Origin: Chlamydomonas reinhardtii
Lineage: Eukaryota > Chlorophyta > Chlorophyceae > Chlamydomonadales > Chlamydomonadaceae
Assembly (NCBI RefSeq): GCF_000002595.2
Contig: NC_057007.1
Span: forward strand, 2,270,627 to 2,334,626
DNA length: 64,000 nt
Reading direction: 5' to 3'
Positions 31,290 to 41,610 of the stretch are shown here, piece by piece. The position numbers and the translations under genes were made by a program. Every line of letters begins with the position of its first letter. Position 1 is the stretch's first letter. The notes below the pieces were generated by a model. It saw nothing but the letters and a program-made list of their open reading frames with translations, was not told where the DNA came from and made no database searches.

Positions 31290-32810
31290 GCAGTTCATGC
31301 ACCCGCCGCCACCACCCGCGTAGCCGCCGCCGTCACGTTGGCCGCGCCCGCAGCTGTGGCCTCCTCGTACCCAGGCAGGGCGCTGTTGGTCAGCCGCCGG
31401 TCTAGAGGCAGCCCCACCTGCACGTGTTAAATCACATGCTTGCTTACTTGTGCGCACGGTGGGAACAAAGGTTGCAGCAGGCTTGGAAAGAGCCTACAGA
31501 CAGATGGTGACGGTAACCGATCTGCGCCGGGCCGTTTGGCGGGCCTGCGCTTGCCGCTGGAAGCGGGTCGAGCGGACAGGCGGTGTTGCACACATGCGCA
31601 AGCAATAAACACACGCACCTGCCCCGAGTCGCAGGAGCGACAGGAGGTCCAGGAGGCCACCTCAGACACAACCGTGAAGCTCCTCAACCTGGGGCAGCGC
31701 CAAATATGGTAGATAAGTGCGCACGCGCATGTGGGAGGCAGGCATGTGGAAAGCGGAAATGTATTTGTTTGCTGGGCAGCGGAGATCTGATCTCGACAGG
31801 GGTGGGCAGGTATATTGGCGGCCTTCTTACTACATGTCGGGCGACGATTTCCGCAATAAATTTATGATGAGCAGCGTATGCACGCACGCACACAACCGTG
31901 CCCGCACCGTGTATTCCACGTCGGACACGTTCACGAAGAGCGTGTAGGGACCCGGCCAGCCGCCGACAGCAGGATGACCCGGTTCCACACCGCCGCGCCG
32001 CGGCCCAGTTTGAGCGTGAGGCCCTGATTGGCCGCGGAGCCGCCCTCACCCGCGTCCACGTTCACGAACAGCGGGTCACACCGGGCCACAGTCGCCGCCC
32101 GCGAGTGTTGCTGGCAATGGTGGTGGAGGTGATGGAGGTGGTGGAGGTCAGGTTGCTGTGGTGGCCGCCGGGCGGCAGCGCGCGCACCGCCAGGGTGGCA
32201 CAGTAGGGATATGCGGCTGCGCGTGTGTGTACAGGGGTGCAGGGGTGGATGGGGAGGACAGCAGCAGGAGGCGTGTGATCATTAGCTTTCTCATGGGCAG
32301 CAAGGCTAAACAGTCCCGTCGGCCCCCCGGTGCCGGCGGTGGAAGTCACATCCCGTCATCATGTGGCACAGCGTGGCGTGTCAGTTTTGGAACACCGGTC
32401 TTGGGTGCTCTCTTACCTGACGTGACGTCCAGACCGTTGATGTCCACAACATGTACCGACAGTGAGAACAGCTCCTCCACAGGCACACTGAGCCCCGCGC
32501 TGGCGACATGGCAGCCGTGCTGACGCTACTGCCGATAGGAATACCCGCGACCAGCTCCGCGCAAACATGCCCAGGCGCACCAGCGGCAGCTCCAGAAAGG
32601 CGCCGCCGCGCCTGGACGCAGCAAACGTGTCGGCTGGGGCGACGTCTGCTGCCTGCGGTGCGCGTGTGCATTGCAGCAAAGCGGCCGATGCCGCCACGTC
32701 ACCGCTGGGGCCGACTACAGCAGTGGATCCGTCGCTGTAGTCGAAGGCGTACACGGCTGCCATGGTGGCATCCAGGAACCACAGCGGCGCCGCGGCGGCC
32801 TAAGGTGTGA
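31290..32810 (-). pseudogene. Decayed multi-exon host gene, function not recognised
   Basis: On the minus strand, exon-like pieces follow in order: LWFLDATMAAVYAFDYSDGS plus about 60 more residues (32800-32500), GLSVPVEELFSLSVHVVDIN in a shifted frame (about 32490-32430), PYCATLAVRALPPGGHHSNL (32206-32150), DPLFVNVDAGEGG and NQGLTLKLGRGAAVWNRVILL (32085-31975), YTLFVNVSDVEYTV after another frame change (31950-31905), RSFTVVSEVASWTSCRSCDS (31687-31618, followed by a GT donor), and VGLPLDRRLTNSALPGYEEA ending at a stop near 31299. The pieces have coding character, and some have good donors and acceptors (CAG|GTGGGG). At least two frame changes within continuous exon sequence suggest a broken gene. 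The repeated LFVNV strings hint at a beta-sandwich extracellular protein, which is a guess. Sequencing errors could mimic the frame changes. Confidence 0.4.
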
Positions 32811-33407
32811 GGGAAAGGCCACGGCATGCCGCTTGCAGTGTAAGACGCTGCAGGGGCGCGCCAGGTAGGAGCGCTACCAAGCAGCCACACATCAAGTCGA
32901 GACAGTTCCTCAAATACATTTCGCTGGCGAACTGACACACGGCCCCAGCCCCGGCCCCGGCCCCGGCCCCGGCCCCGGTTCCACCTTGGCGTGACCTTGC
33001 CATCCTCGGCGCTCAGAGGCAGGCCGAGTCCCCGATGCAATGCGGGATCCCGCCAATCAAGTCCCGCATGCCATAGACCTGGGCGCTCGGCGAGAGGCAA
33101 ATAGCCCGGTCTGCCCACTTAAGGGGACGGACCGCGCACTCCAGTGATGATGCAGCCGCTTTCGCTGTCACTACCCTCGCTGTCACTGCCGTGCACGTAC
33201 CGAGCGAACGTGCGCTTGTGATAAGTCGCACTTGCCATAGCGCCTGCGTGTGTGGGAGTGCGGAGGGAGGGAGGTAGCGTGGGCGCAAGGGGCAGCGGGG
33301 GCCGGGGCCGGGCAAGAGGACGGGCGGGCGCAGCGGCCCTCTTCTGCACTCTTCTAAATCTCCCAGCCGCCCACCAGCGCACCTTCCAGTGCTCCAAATG
33401 CGCGCAT
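32811..33407. other. Stretch between the decayed gene and the palindrome
   Basis: Contains a (CCCCGG)n tract at 32943-32980 and open frames without recognisable domains. It may include upstream exons of the decayed gene, but I cannot support any. Confidence 0.35.
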
Positions 33408-33831
33408 GGACGTGAGCGAAGAGAGGCGGCGAGGCAGCAAGCATTCGGGTGGAGTCCGGAGACGTCGCCGGGTAAATACAAGGTCACGAGTTGGCGCTAG
33501 CGTAGTAGTGGGTTCAAAAGTAGAAAAGGGTAGCATGCCTCGCGCGCACTCGTTGCGGCGCGGCCGGGCTGTTTTGCGGGCTGTGGCTGGCTCGGTTCCC
33601 TGAGCTTTGGGAATGCGCGGTTCAGGTGAGTTCGAGTGCGGGGAACTCTGGGCTAAGCGAAACCATTCAAAGCGTATGCTGAGGACCTCGGTTTTTAACT
33701 TCTTGGCTATCGCAACACGGGACACGCGTGTCGGATTTTCGGAGACCTAACGTGCAAGCATTACCAGTGTACTGACCACGGTGGCAAGAGCGTATCCAGG
33801 CTGGACGTGGGGCTTTTTCTGACGGTGGCCG

Positions 33832-34089
33832 TCAGTGCTCGGTCAGAAGCTCCGTCAGGTGGTCCAGTCCCGCATACCACCACTGCTCCGCCACCCAGCG
33901 CTTGAGCTCGTCCGGCATCGCTGGGATCCCCAAGCCGCCCCAGAAGTCCGCGACGTTGAGGCGATAGCTGCCATTGAGTGGGAAGTCGAAGGTGTCCAGG
34001 AAGCTGCGTTCCGCTGCCAGGACCTGGTCCGGAGTCCAGTCATCCGGCAGGAGAATGTACCGCAGCTCTGCCGCCTCGGCGTGCTGCAT
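33832..34089 (-). CDS. Mirror-image ORF in the left arm of the palindrome, 85 residues
   Basis: Starts MQHAEAAELRYILLPDDWTP and ends HLTELLTEH, identical or nearly so to the right-arm frame at 34140-34397. Not recognised. The stretch AERSFLDTFDFPLNGSYRLN resembles the Glu-and-Asn tail of GIY-YIG nuclease domains, but the GIY and YIG motifs are absent, so this is only a thought. It may not be expressed. Confidence 0.4.
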   Translation of the reverse strand: MQHAEAAELRYILLPDDWTPDQVLAAERSFLDTFDFPLNGSYRLNVADFWGGLGIPAMPDELKRWVAEQWWYAGLDHLTELLTEH

Positions 34090-34139
34090 CAGCCATGCCC
34101 ACCCGGCCCATTTCGCTGCCTCCTGGGTGGGCATGGCTG

Positions 34140-34397
34140 ATGCAGCACGCCGAGGCGGCAGAGCTGCGGTACATTCTCCTGCCGGATGACTGGACTCCGG
34201 ACCAGGTCCTGGCAGCGGAACGCAGCTTCCTGGACACCTTCGACTTCCCACTCAATGGCAGCTATCGCCTCAACGTCGCGGACTTCTGGGGCGGCTTGGG
34301 GATCCCAGCAATGCCGGACGAGCTCAAGCGCTGGGTGGCGGAGCAGTGGTGGTATGCGGGACTGGACCACCTGACGGAGCTTCTGACCGAGCACTGA
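34140..34397 (+). CDS. Mirror-image ORF in the right arm of the palindrome, 85 residues
   Basis: Same protein as the left-arm frame, with VADFWGGLGIPAMPDELKRW and EQWWYAGLDHLTELL in the second half. The open frame can be extended back through the spacer into the left arm, but the sequence shared by both copies starts at MQHAEA, so that start was chosen. Third positions are G/C-biased as in the host, so it does not look freshly foreign. Preservation of the frame in both arms is compatible with either recent duplication or selection. Confidence 0.4.
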   Translation: MQHAEAAELRYILLPDDWTPDQVLAAERSFLDTFDFPLNGSYRLNVADFWGGLGIPAMPDELKRWVAEQWWYAGLDHLTELLTEH

Positions 34398-34608
34398 CGG
34401 CCACCGTCAGAAAAAGCCCCACGTCCAGCCTGGATACGCTCTTGCCACGTCCGTGGTCAGTACACTGGTGATGCTTGCACGTTAGGTCTCCGAAAATCGC
34501 GTGTCCCGTGTTGCGATAGCCAAGAAGTTGTAAACCGAGGTCCTCAGCATACGCTTTGAATTGTTTCCAGTCCATAACAGTGTGTGAGTTATTGATAGTC
34601 AATCGCAT
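34324..34608 (-). pseudogene. HicA-like fragment (tentative), antisense to the right-arm ORF
   Basis: The frame contains MDWKQFKAYAEDLGLQLLGY then RNTGHAIFGDL. A short helix, two strands and a Gly-His pair are in the order seen in HicA-type small RNases (helix-strand-strand with a GSH-type turn). The match is weak and rests on pattern, not on any search. Part of the same sequence recurs in the opposite palindrome arm. I treat it as a fossil piece. Its only support beyond the motif is the HicB-like frame 366 bases away on the other strand; in bacteria the two genes are normally adjacent and co-directional, which is not the case here. Confidence 0.22.
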
Positions 34609-34974
34609 TTATTAAAACCACTTATTAATATTAGAAAACCATTGAGGTCCCATCTCCGTGCATGGGCGAGACTTTCGTCAAAATAAGCAAAGCTTAGCCC
34701 AGAGTTCCCCGCACTCGAACTCACCTGAACCGCGCATTCCCAAAGCTCAGAGAACAAAGCCAGCCACAGCCCGCGAAACAGCCCGGCCGCGCCACAACGA
34801 GTGCGCGCGAGGCATGCTACCCTTTTTCTACTTTTCAACCCACTACTACGCTAGCGCCAACTCGTGACCTTGTATTTACCCGGCGACGTCTCCTGACTCC
34901 ACCCGAATGCTTGCTGCCTCGCCGCCTCTCTTCGCTCACGTCCATAAGTAGCTTAATAAAGGATCTGGTGGAAA

Positions 34975-35301
34975 ATGATGGACCGAAAACGATGGTATTT
35001 CGGCGTGTACTACCAGTTCGCCGAGGATCGGCACGATGTTTGGATTGTCGACGTCGACAACGCCTGCGTCACGGCAGACACCAAGGATGAGGCGATGGCG
35101 GATATCACATCGCAACTGTCGGCTTGCCTGAAGGATTACACTGACACCGGCAAGGCTCTTCCCCCCGCCTCGTCCCAGGCGGAGGCGATGGTCAAGGCCG
35201 CGGACATGCTGCGGGACGCCCAGCTGGAGATGCCGGAACTGTACCCGCAGCCCATCGCGCAGCACATGACGGTCGTCACGTGCGAGCTGACGGACGGCTG
35301 A
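34975..35301 (+). CDS. HicB-like antitoxin-fold protein, 108 residues
   Basis: Starts MMDRKRWYFGVYYQFAEDRH and continues VWIVDVDNACVTADTKDEAM, then ADITSQLSACLKDYTDTGKA and LPPASSQAEAMV. A beta-strand opening, a VD-x-ACVT-x-TKDEAM turn, an amphipathic helix and a LPPASS end match the order of the HicB-like domain (strand, PxxxGxxTxGDTxEEA, helix, IPxPS) of bacterial HicAB toxin-antitoxin systems. HicB partners neutralise HicA and often repress their own promoter, but this ORF lacks an obvious added DNA-binding helix-turn-helix; its last 40 residues are a helix and a strand (MTVVTCEL). Codon choice is less GC3-biased than in neighbouring host genes (GTT, GAT, ATC and GTC mixed), consistent with transfer. 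It lies 30 bases outside the palindrome, and its stop overlaps the start of the 35303 direct repeat, so it sits exactly at a junction of two repeats. Confidence 0.5.
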   Translation: MMDRKRWYFGVYYQFAEDRHDVWIVDVDNACVTADTKDEAMADITSQLSACLKDYTDTGKALPPASSQAEAMVKAADMLRDAQLEMPELYPQPIAQHMTVVTCELTDG

Positions 35302-35302
35302 C

Positions 35303-36473
35303 CCTAGTGTGGGCAGGGGCCTTGGCTATCACTGGCGGGCTGCGGGTAACGGCTCAGGACTTACGAGGATAGGTCGGGGGCAACAGGAACAGCGGTGTGG
35401 GGTAGGGGAGAGATAGGGAGATGGGAGAGCCTGGGGCTCGGGGAACCGGAATAGGTGAGAGATCGTAAGGGGAGGGGGAAGGGGGCTTCGAACGGGTAAT
35501 TGGTCGTGCCGGGAGGCACCCTGTGGGGGATGGGAAATTCTAGCCTAGACTTGCGCGAGCGGGCGACTTCGCGCCGTGCACAAGGGGCCGCGATACAAGG
35601 GATCGTTCTATGTCACAATACTAGAGACTGGTACTTAAGGAGTCTTGTTGAGATTGACTCCTATGATTGCTCGGGTAGTTGGTGTGAGGAGTTGGGAGGA
35701 GTGACCGCGCCGTAGTGGCGGAGTTGTTGTGTGTGGTTACAAGGTGGTGAGCACGACGTGCATTCCTGTCCTTGTAGAAACCGAGGCCCGGGCCGGGGGG
35801 CCCTTATAACGCCTGCAACACTTATATATGCAGCTAGTTTGGTCCCCGAATGGGGGTGCTTATGCTCCTGTGCTCCCAAATGGAATCTAGTAACGCGGCT
35901 AACCTGGCTGGGTCCGTATGGAGTGACTGAAACAGCACAGCTCGCTCGCTTATATCTTGCCCTCGGCCCCTGCATTGGCCGGATGGGACCCGTACAGGTC
36001 GTAGGGGCCTAGGTCCCAAACCGCAAGTGCTACGCAACTGCGCCGAGAGGCCTACATGCTACTAACTTCACTCGACCCCACCCATCTGTCAGAAACTGTC
36101 CCCTCCCGGACTGTCACATACCAGTATACCACCGAACGCACACAGCTGCCCCCATTCACATTCATGCTGCTGGTGACTCAATGCTGACCTGGCGGCACCC
36201 CGCACAATTGGTGCACGCAGACGGTATGCCCACAGCGGACAGATGGGACATGCACCCAGTGGACCTTGCCCCACAGGTCCTGCCAAGCAGTAGTGCAGCA
36301 CCCGTCGGCAACAACCTTAATGGTCAGACAACGCCGCCCATACACACTGCCCATACATCCGCGCTCCCTCTGTGAGCTGGCTCCAGGTTCTGGGTGTCAG
36401 AACTCTACCCCGTGCAGTCCGCATGTCTCTACGAACGCAGACCATACCACCATCACCGCCGCCACCAGCGATT
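35303..36473 (+). repeat. Direct repeat, copy 1 (1.17 kb)
   Basis: Begins CCCTAGTGTGGGCAGGGGCC and ends CCGCCACCAGCGATT. It is nearly identical to 41611-42590 except for about 220 bases (35715-35925) that are present here and absent there, and a few small differences. No protein, tRNA-like or reverse-transcriptase signal was found in it; short frames such as 36089-36301 are shared by both copies but look like chance. Confidence 0.9.
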
Positions 36474-37939
36474 GCCCTAGGGCCGGACGCGGCCAGGGCA
36501 CGCCGCTCGGCGGTGTGCCGGTCGCCGCGCCGGTGTTCCTAACGCCGCGGCTGCCAGGCGAGGTCTGGTAACGATGGTAAGGCGGTTGTGTGTGGGGGGG
36601 GGCTTGGCGCTGGGTAGCAGGTCGTCGATCGCGCCGGCCCTGGGCTGCTGGCACGGTCGCTTCGGTGGCTGGCCTTTCGGTCGGCGGGCTGCGCGTGTGT
36701 GTGTGCATGGGCGTGTCTGTGTGTGTGCGCGTGTGTGTGGGTGTGTGATTGTGCGTGTACGTGTGCGTGTACGGGCGTGTTTACTGCGTGCGCGTGCGTG
36801 CGTGTGCCCATGCCTGTGTGGGCGCTTCTGGGCCTGCCTGGCTGTGTGGCTGCTGTGTCATTTTTAACGCGTGTGCCTCTGTGCCCCCGGGGAGCTCTTG
36901 GTGAGCCCGGACTCCTGTAACCATGCGCACCACCTAGCGACCAGGCAGCTGCTACAGACCGTGCCAGTTTCACTCGCCAGCTGTGCCCGCTGTCCCCGCC
37001 TCTCCTAACAGCTAACCGCCTCCTGTGCCTCACATTTCATATCTGCCTACAGTGTTTACACTCCAGCGCCAGCTCCAGCTCCAGCGTGCGCCAGCTCCAG
37101 CTTTCATACAGTCTACACCACTTCGCAACCAACAAGTGCCGAATTGGATGGAGGCCAATCCTCCCATATCCACACGCAGGCACGTCTGCGTGCCTAGATA
37201 ACCCTCAGCCACAGCCCACAACCACATACACAAACCACGCTTACATCGAATACTCCTCCAAGGACCCGCGTAGCATGCCAGGCTTGCCTGTCGTCCCCTG
37301 CATCTGTCTCGCTGCTGCCAGCCGCTGCCTGCCATGCCGTTGCCTATGCCGCAGCAGTGCTCAAGATGCCCTGCGCATGCCGTTGGCCACAACAGCACCA
37401 CATTGCTAAGCTGCAACTGCCACAGCAGCCTGCACAGACCACTGACCACCGCACTCCCAGCTGAGCTGCTGTCGTCAGAGTTACTGCTGCTGCCAGTGCT
37501 GTAGCCAACGCTGCAGTGCACGCACCCCACAGCCGCCTAGACACCTCCCCTGACTAAAGCAACCAGCTGCTCCGCCCACAGCTGCTGCTGCTGCTGCTGT
37601 CGCCACTGCTGCAGGCACCATCCCCACCCCCATATTGCCGCTGGAGCTGCAGGTCCACAAGCAGCCATCACTGCCCCTGCCGCTGCCATCACCTGATTCT
37701 GCAAGCCACACAGACAATCAACGAATCTCCGTCAGCTGTGCATGGTGAATGAAAATGAGCCCAGAGCGTACGCAGTCAACAGGAGCCCCCCAGGCTTGAC
37801 ACCCCGCTGCCCCTCTTAGGGTTCCGAGTGTCCACCTGCACCAACTCTTCCATTCTCGCATTCCACAATCTACATCCATTGACGCTTGGTAGCTAGATTG
37901 GCTGGAAATGCGCACCTGGCTCTGTTGTGCACCTAGCGC
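36474..37939. other. Interior between direct repeats, left part
   Basis: GC-rich with (TG)n-like stretches (36690-36790) and short CTG-rich tracts. A minus-strand segment at 37870-37790 (EELVQVDTRNPKRGSGVSS) has some coding look but no framework. No gene is called. Confidence 0.35.
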
Positions 37940-39360
37940 TCAGGCGCTGTCGTCCTCCACGCCGCTCGTCTTGTAGCCGCTGCAGACAGAAGGTACAACG
38001 GCGCAACGTTTTAAGCGCAAATATACGGGTTGAGGGAGGCAGATGCTGGAAGGTGGCATTCAGCGGCAGAAACCTGCGTGCACACTTACGGGGTCGGCGC
38101 CGTACTTGCCGTCCTGTCCACCCTGCACCTGTCCGAATGTGACTGGCTCATCATAACCCAGTGCCTTACAAGCGCCCCGCGCCCCTCAGGCGCACGCACT
38201 CGGCCCCCGCAACTCAGGCCCCCACGCCCCGCACCCCGAAAGTTCCGGGGCAGGAAAGTTTCGTGGGGGCAGGGCAGGGCTGCGTGCACGCTTACCTAAA
38301 CACGAATACTGCGTGCACGCTTACCGCTCGCGGACACCCTGCCAGTCAGCGTGGTAGGAGATATCGAGCACGCGCTGCAGCATCTCACGACGCACGCGCG
38401 CTCCTCATCCGCCTTGCGTTCCAGCTTCTGCTCCTGTTCCAGCAAGTGCTCGCGGTTCAAAGACCCTCGAAATACAAGCCTCACAAAGCGGAAACGGCTT
38501 TCATATGTCTCATTCAGCGCTAGACAGAGGTCAAACGTGAATGGCCTCGTAAAGAATCTGGAGAAGCGAGAGCACAACAGCGCCTTGAATTTGTTTGTTT
38601 GCGTCCACCTGAGGCTTCCCTCAAGACTGCCTAAGCTTGACAGTATCTAGTAGCAATACATTTCGATTGAAAGTATTGCCCTCAACTAGCATGACCAGGC
38701 GCCAATAATAGGGCGGATGGGGCCGCGAGTCGATCAATCAATCGATCACGCTGAACGTGGGCCGCTTATGGAGTCCAAGTCCAGCCGAATTGTCGGTTCC
38801 CTAAGCCTTGGCATCGACTTGGTGAAATGCGCACCGACATTTTACAGCTCTGTCACGTCTCCAGCGGCCCATCCATAAGGGAGAACGCACGCATTCAGTG
38901 TTTTATACACATTGGACTAATACGTGTAGGCCGGGCCCCCGTAATTCACCACGCGCCCTGAACATGCAACACATACCTGCGCCAGCGCGAAGAAGAGCAG
39001 TCTAACATTTGGGCACACGAAACACGGCCGCTGCAGCCTACCCGTGCCTACCAGCCTCTTTGGACTGAAGAGAGCGCCGAAACCTGACCGACAGCCAACC
39101 CACGGCCAACCATGGTCCACACTGCCAGTCCGTGCTTGTCCACACATAGCGGACCGCCATGCGATCCATGGAGCGTGCCCCTAAGGGAGTCAAGTGACAG
39201 GGGACGCAATGTACAGTGTTAAAATGCCGAGCACGAGAGGAGGCTGGTGTAGAAGTGGCGACTGAAGTCTGAGTATGATCTGAGTGCCAGAGTCGTAACA
39301 AACATTGGACCAAAGGTACTGCGGATGCTGGCGTGCGCACAACCTCCCGGACCGGTGACC

Positions 39361-39438
<78 letters not shown>

Positions 39439-40640
39439 TGGACATCGGGGCATTGGAGTCTGGGGAAATGGGATCCAAGGGACGCAAAATCGCTCGTTTC
39501 CGCCCGCGCAGCTTCTAAATACTTACGTATTTATGTAATATTATAGCTGGGCCAACGCCCTGTCAAATTGCGAGGGCGCGCGCGGACTTCCCCCCGCGTG
39601 CCCGCACCTCGGCCCCGCACCCTCGCCATCACCCCCCAGCACCAAAACCCGTCATACCGTCCCCCACCGCGAGATACAGACTCCACTATATAATATAAGT
39701 AAAATGTGATCTGGGTGCCGGTGCTGGGGGGTCGGGGCTGTCCGCCTGGACGTCGGACGGTTGGACGGCGCGAAACTGCGCGAAGTAAGTTCAAGTTCGC
39801 CCTTGCGGCGAAACCGTTCAGCCTTACACGTTTTGCAAATATAAGAATAACATAGTCGCAGCTTCATAGGTCTCACGTTGTGGGGCAGCCAGCACGGCAG
39901 TATTAAGGACAGGTGCTCGTGCTCGCAGCTTACGCGCCTACGGGCATCCTGACAGGTACATAAGTGCTGAGATTGAAGCAATCTACGTATCTGATAGTTA
40001 CCTTGGACCAGCACCAGCCTGTGCGATGAAATCGGCCAAAGAATTGTCTTTCTTGAGGCATCGGACACCATTCTATGCATTAGAGTGCGCGAAATATGGT
40101 TTAGCCTCAGTTACTTTCGCGATCGAGGTTCCCTGACTCGAGTCGGGTATCGGAACTTTGTCGCTGGGGCCTCTTTTACCTTGTGTACAATAGCTTCGTG
40201 TAATGGATGGCTTAAATAATGGCTGTGTGCAGTCGGCGGGAGCGGGGAACACGTGTTGCCCAAGTTTTCGTCAACTGCCGCTTTCTGAAACGTATAGGTG
40301 CGCCGCGCCCCCTGCGGGGGCCGGGGCACGCTAACCTTGACATTACTTCGGCCGTGTGCATGTAGCCTGTCGCCGCACATGCACACGGCATTCACTTGTG
40401 CGACCGCCGCTGGACCGCTGCCCTCAAGTGCTCTGGTGCCCGCCGTACAGGCGCTGGCTTCACGCACAGCAGCCCATAGGCACGCACAACCCATGCGCAG
40501 CCCTGGTGTGGTGTCCCAACTCACCTTGGCCAACCTGCGCTGGCATTCCCTGGGCGTGTATGGCCAGCGCGCTGAGTCCGGTCGGCATAAAGTGAAGCGC
40601 GGCGACCAGCTCGCGAGCAAATGCAGCCGTGCCTGCATGT
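37940..40640 (-). pseudogene. Exon-like pieces of an unrecognised minus-strand gene or gene remnant
   Basis: Several segments have coding character and plausible splice borders on the minus strand: TAAFARELVAALHFMPTGLS with the donor CAAG|GTGAGT (about 40636-40518); a short piece ending CCAAG|GTAACT (about 40075-39999); DARRRVSCEHEHLSLILPCW between an AG and an AACGTGAGA donor (about 39957-39883); LNREHLLEQEQKLERKADEE, a coiled coil (about 38460-38400); REMLQRVLDISYHADWQGVR in another frame with a GTAAGC donor (about 38397-38325); and LGYDEPVTFGQVQGGQDGKY, GADP with the donor CCCC|GTAAGT (about 38161-38090). I could not join them into one consistent reading frame. The coiled-coil piece and the next piece are in different frames without an evident intron. 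Either this is a live gene whose exons I have only partly found, or it is gene debris carried between the two direct repeats. Confidence 0.3.
39354..39440 (+). repeat. (GGGGTC)n hexamer repeat
   Basis: About 13-14 perfect copies of GGGGTC. It is not a telomere type known for green algae (TTTTAGGG or TTAGGG classes), so it is an internal microsatellite. Confidence 0.95.
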
Positions 40641-40769
40641 CGTGTCAGTGAAAAGAACATTCAGGAAACACTTTCATGATAATTGACTGTTTTCCAAGCT
40701 GTTGGCCGCGTGCGTGCGTTTACACGCCGCCGCCGCCGCTGCCACCTACCGGTCGCCCACCTGCTGCTG

Positions 40770-40850
40770 GCGGCGCTGCTGGTGGCGCTGCTGGCGGCGC
40801 TGCTGGTGGCGCTGCTGGTGGCGCTGCTGGCGGGGGGGCTGGCGAGCAGC
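40770..40850 (+). repeat. CTGGTGGCGCTG 12-mer minisatellite
   Basis: Six to seven alternating copies of CTGCTGGTGGCG and CTGCTGGCGGCG. Open on both strands, but the encoded Leu/Ala or Pro/Ala-type repeats are a by-product of composition. Confidence 0.85.
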
Positions 40851-40980
40851 AGCGGCCGGGACACTTGAAGCCACCAGTAGGCAGTAGCGCCGCCTGGCAG
40901 CCTTCCCATGCATCTGCGGCCAGCGGCCCTGCAGGCCGTGATAGCGGCAATTCAGGAGGGTCGGAGGTGTTCGTGCATGG

Positions 40981-41394
40981 GATGACAAAACTTGCGGGGT
41001 GAGGGGGGGGCAGGAGCAATCAAAATTGGACCAAGGTTGATGAGTGGGGAATGACAACAAGTTGCGGGGTTAGGGCGGTGCAAGGGGCAATCAAATGTGG
41101 ACGAAGGTTGTGTGGGGATGACGAAAGTTGCGGGGTGAGGGGGGGGGGCAGGAGCAATCAAAATTGGACCAAGGTTGATGAGTGGGGAATGACAACAAGT
41201 TGCGGGGTTAGGGCGGTGCAAGGGGCAATCAAATGTGGACGAAGGTTGTGTGGGGATGACGAAAGTTGCGGGGTGAGGGGGGGGCAGGAGCAATCAAAAT
41301 TGGACCAAGGTTGATGAGTGGGGATGACAACAAGTTGCGGGGTTAGGGCGGTGCAAGGGGCAATCAATGTGGACGAAGGTTGTGTGGGGATGAC
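40981..41394 (+). repeat. Three-unit tandem repeat, period about 138, each unit made of two related halves
   Basis: Unit starts at about 40981, 41117 and 41256 (GATGACGAAAGTTGCGGGGT). Inside each unit a half beginning ATGACAACAAGTTGCGGGGT is a diverged copy of the first half, so it is a higher-order (about 69 x 2) x 3 structure. It ends shortly before the second direct repeat. Confidence 0.9.
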
Positions 41395-41610
41395 GCCCGT
41401 CTCTGTCTCCTTCACTCCCTGCTACTGTTCGGTTAGTGGCACTAACCGAACAGGCTCAGGCCCAACTACCGAACCGGACCCTGCTCTAGCTCGCTCCCAG
41501 CTCGCCCCACTATCAGCCGCTGTACCCGATCGCTGCCAGACACTACACATATGCAACCCGGCGCAGAGGCTCTTCACTGGCGTACGCTATGCGGGTTGGG
41601 GTACTCTTGA

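Larger units (their letters stand above)
33408..34944. repeat. Long near-perfect inverted repeat (palindrome), arms about 0.7 and 0.8 kb
   Basis: 33408-34104 is the reverse complement of 34125-34944 over nearly its whole length. Examples are TGGACGTGAGCGAAGAGAGG at the left end against its complement at the right end, and the core GCATCAGCCATGCCCACCC mirrored across a 20-base spacer (34105-34124). The arms differ in length and by scattered substitutions, so the structure is real sequence or an old fold-back rather than a trivial mirror of one read. Each arm encodes the same 85-codon frame pointing outward from the centre. The shape fits a fold-back element or a transposon with very long terminal inverted repeats. 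A second possibility is an inverted duplication made at a break. I see no transposase and no clear target-site duplication. Confidence 0.9.

Noticed and set aside
33978-34397. 139-codon version of the palindrome ORF starting in the opposite arm
   Set aside because: The first 50 or so codons are the antisense of the mirrored gene read through the loop; only the part from MQHAEA onward is shared as a real unit.
34140-34397. Palindrome ORF as a GIY-YIG nuclease of a Penelope-like element
   Set aside because: Only a vague similarity to the C-terminal Glu...Asn region; GIY and YIG motifs and any reverse transcriptase are absent.
39354-39440. (GGGGTC)n as an interstitial telomere
   Set aside because: Unit lacks the TTTA/TTA part of green algal telomeres and is flanked by ordinary sequence; a simple microsatellite.
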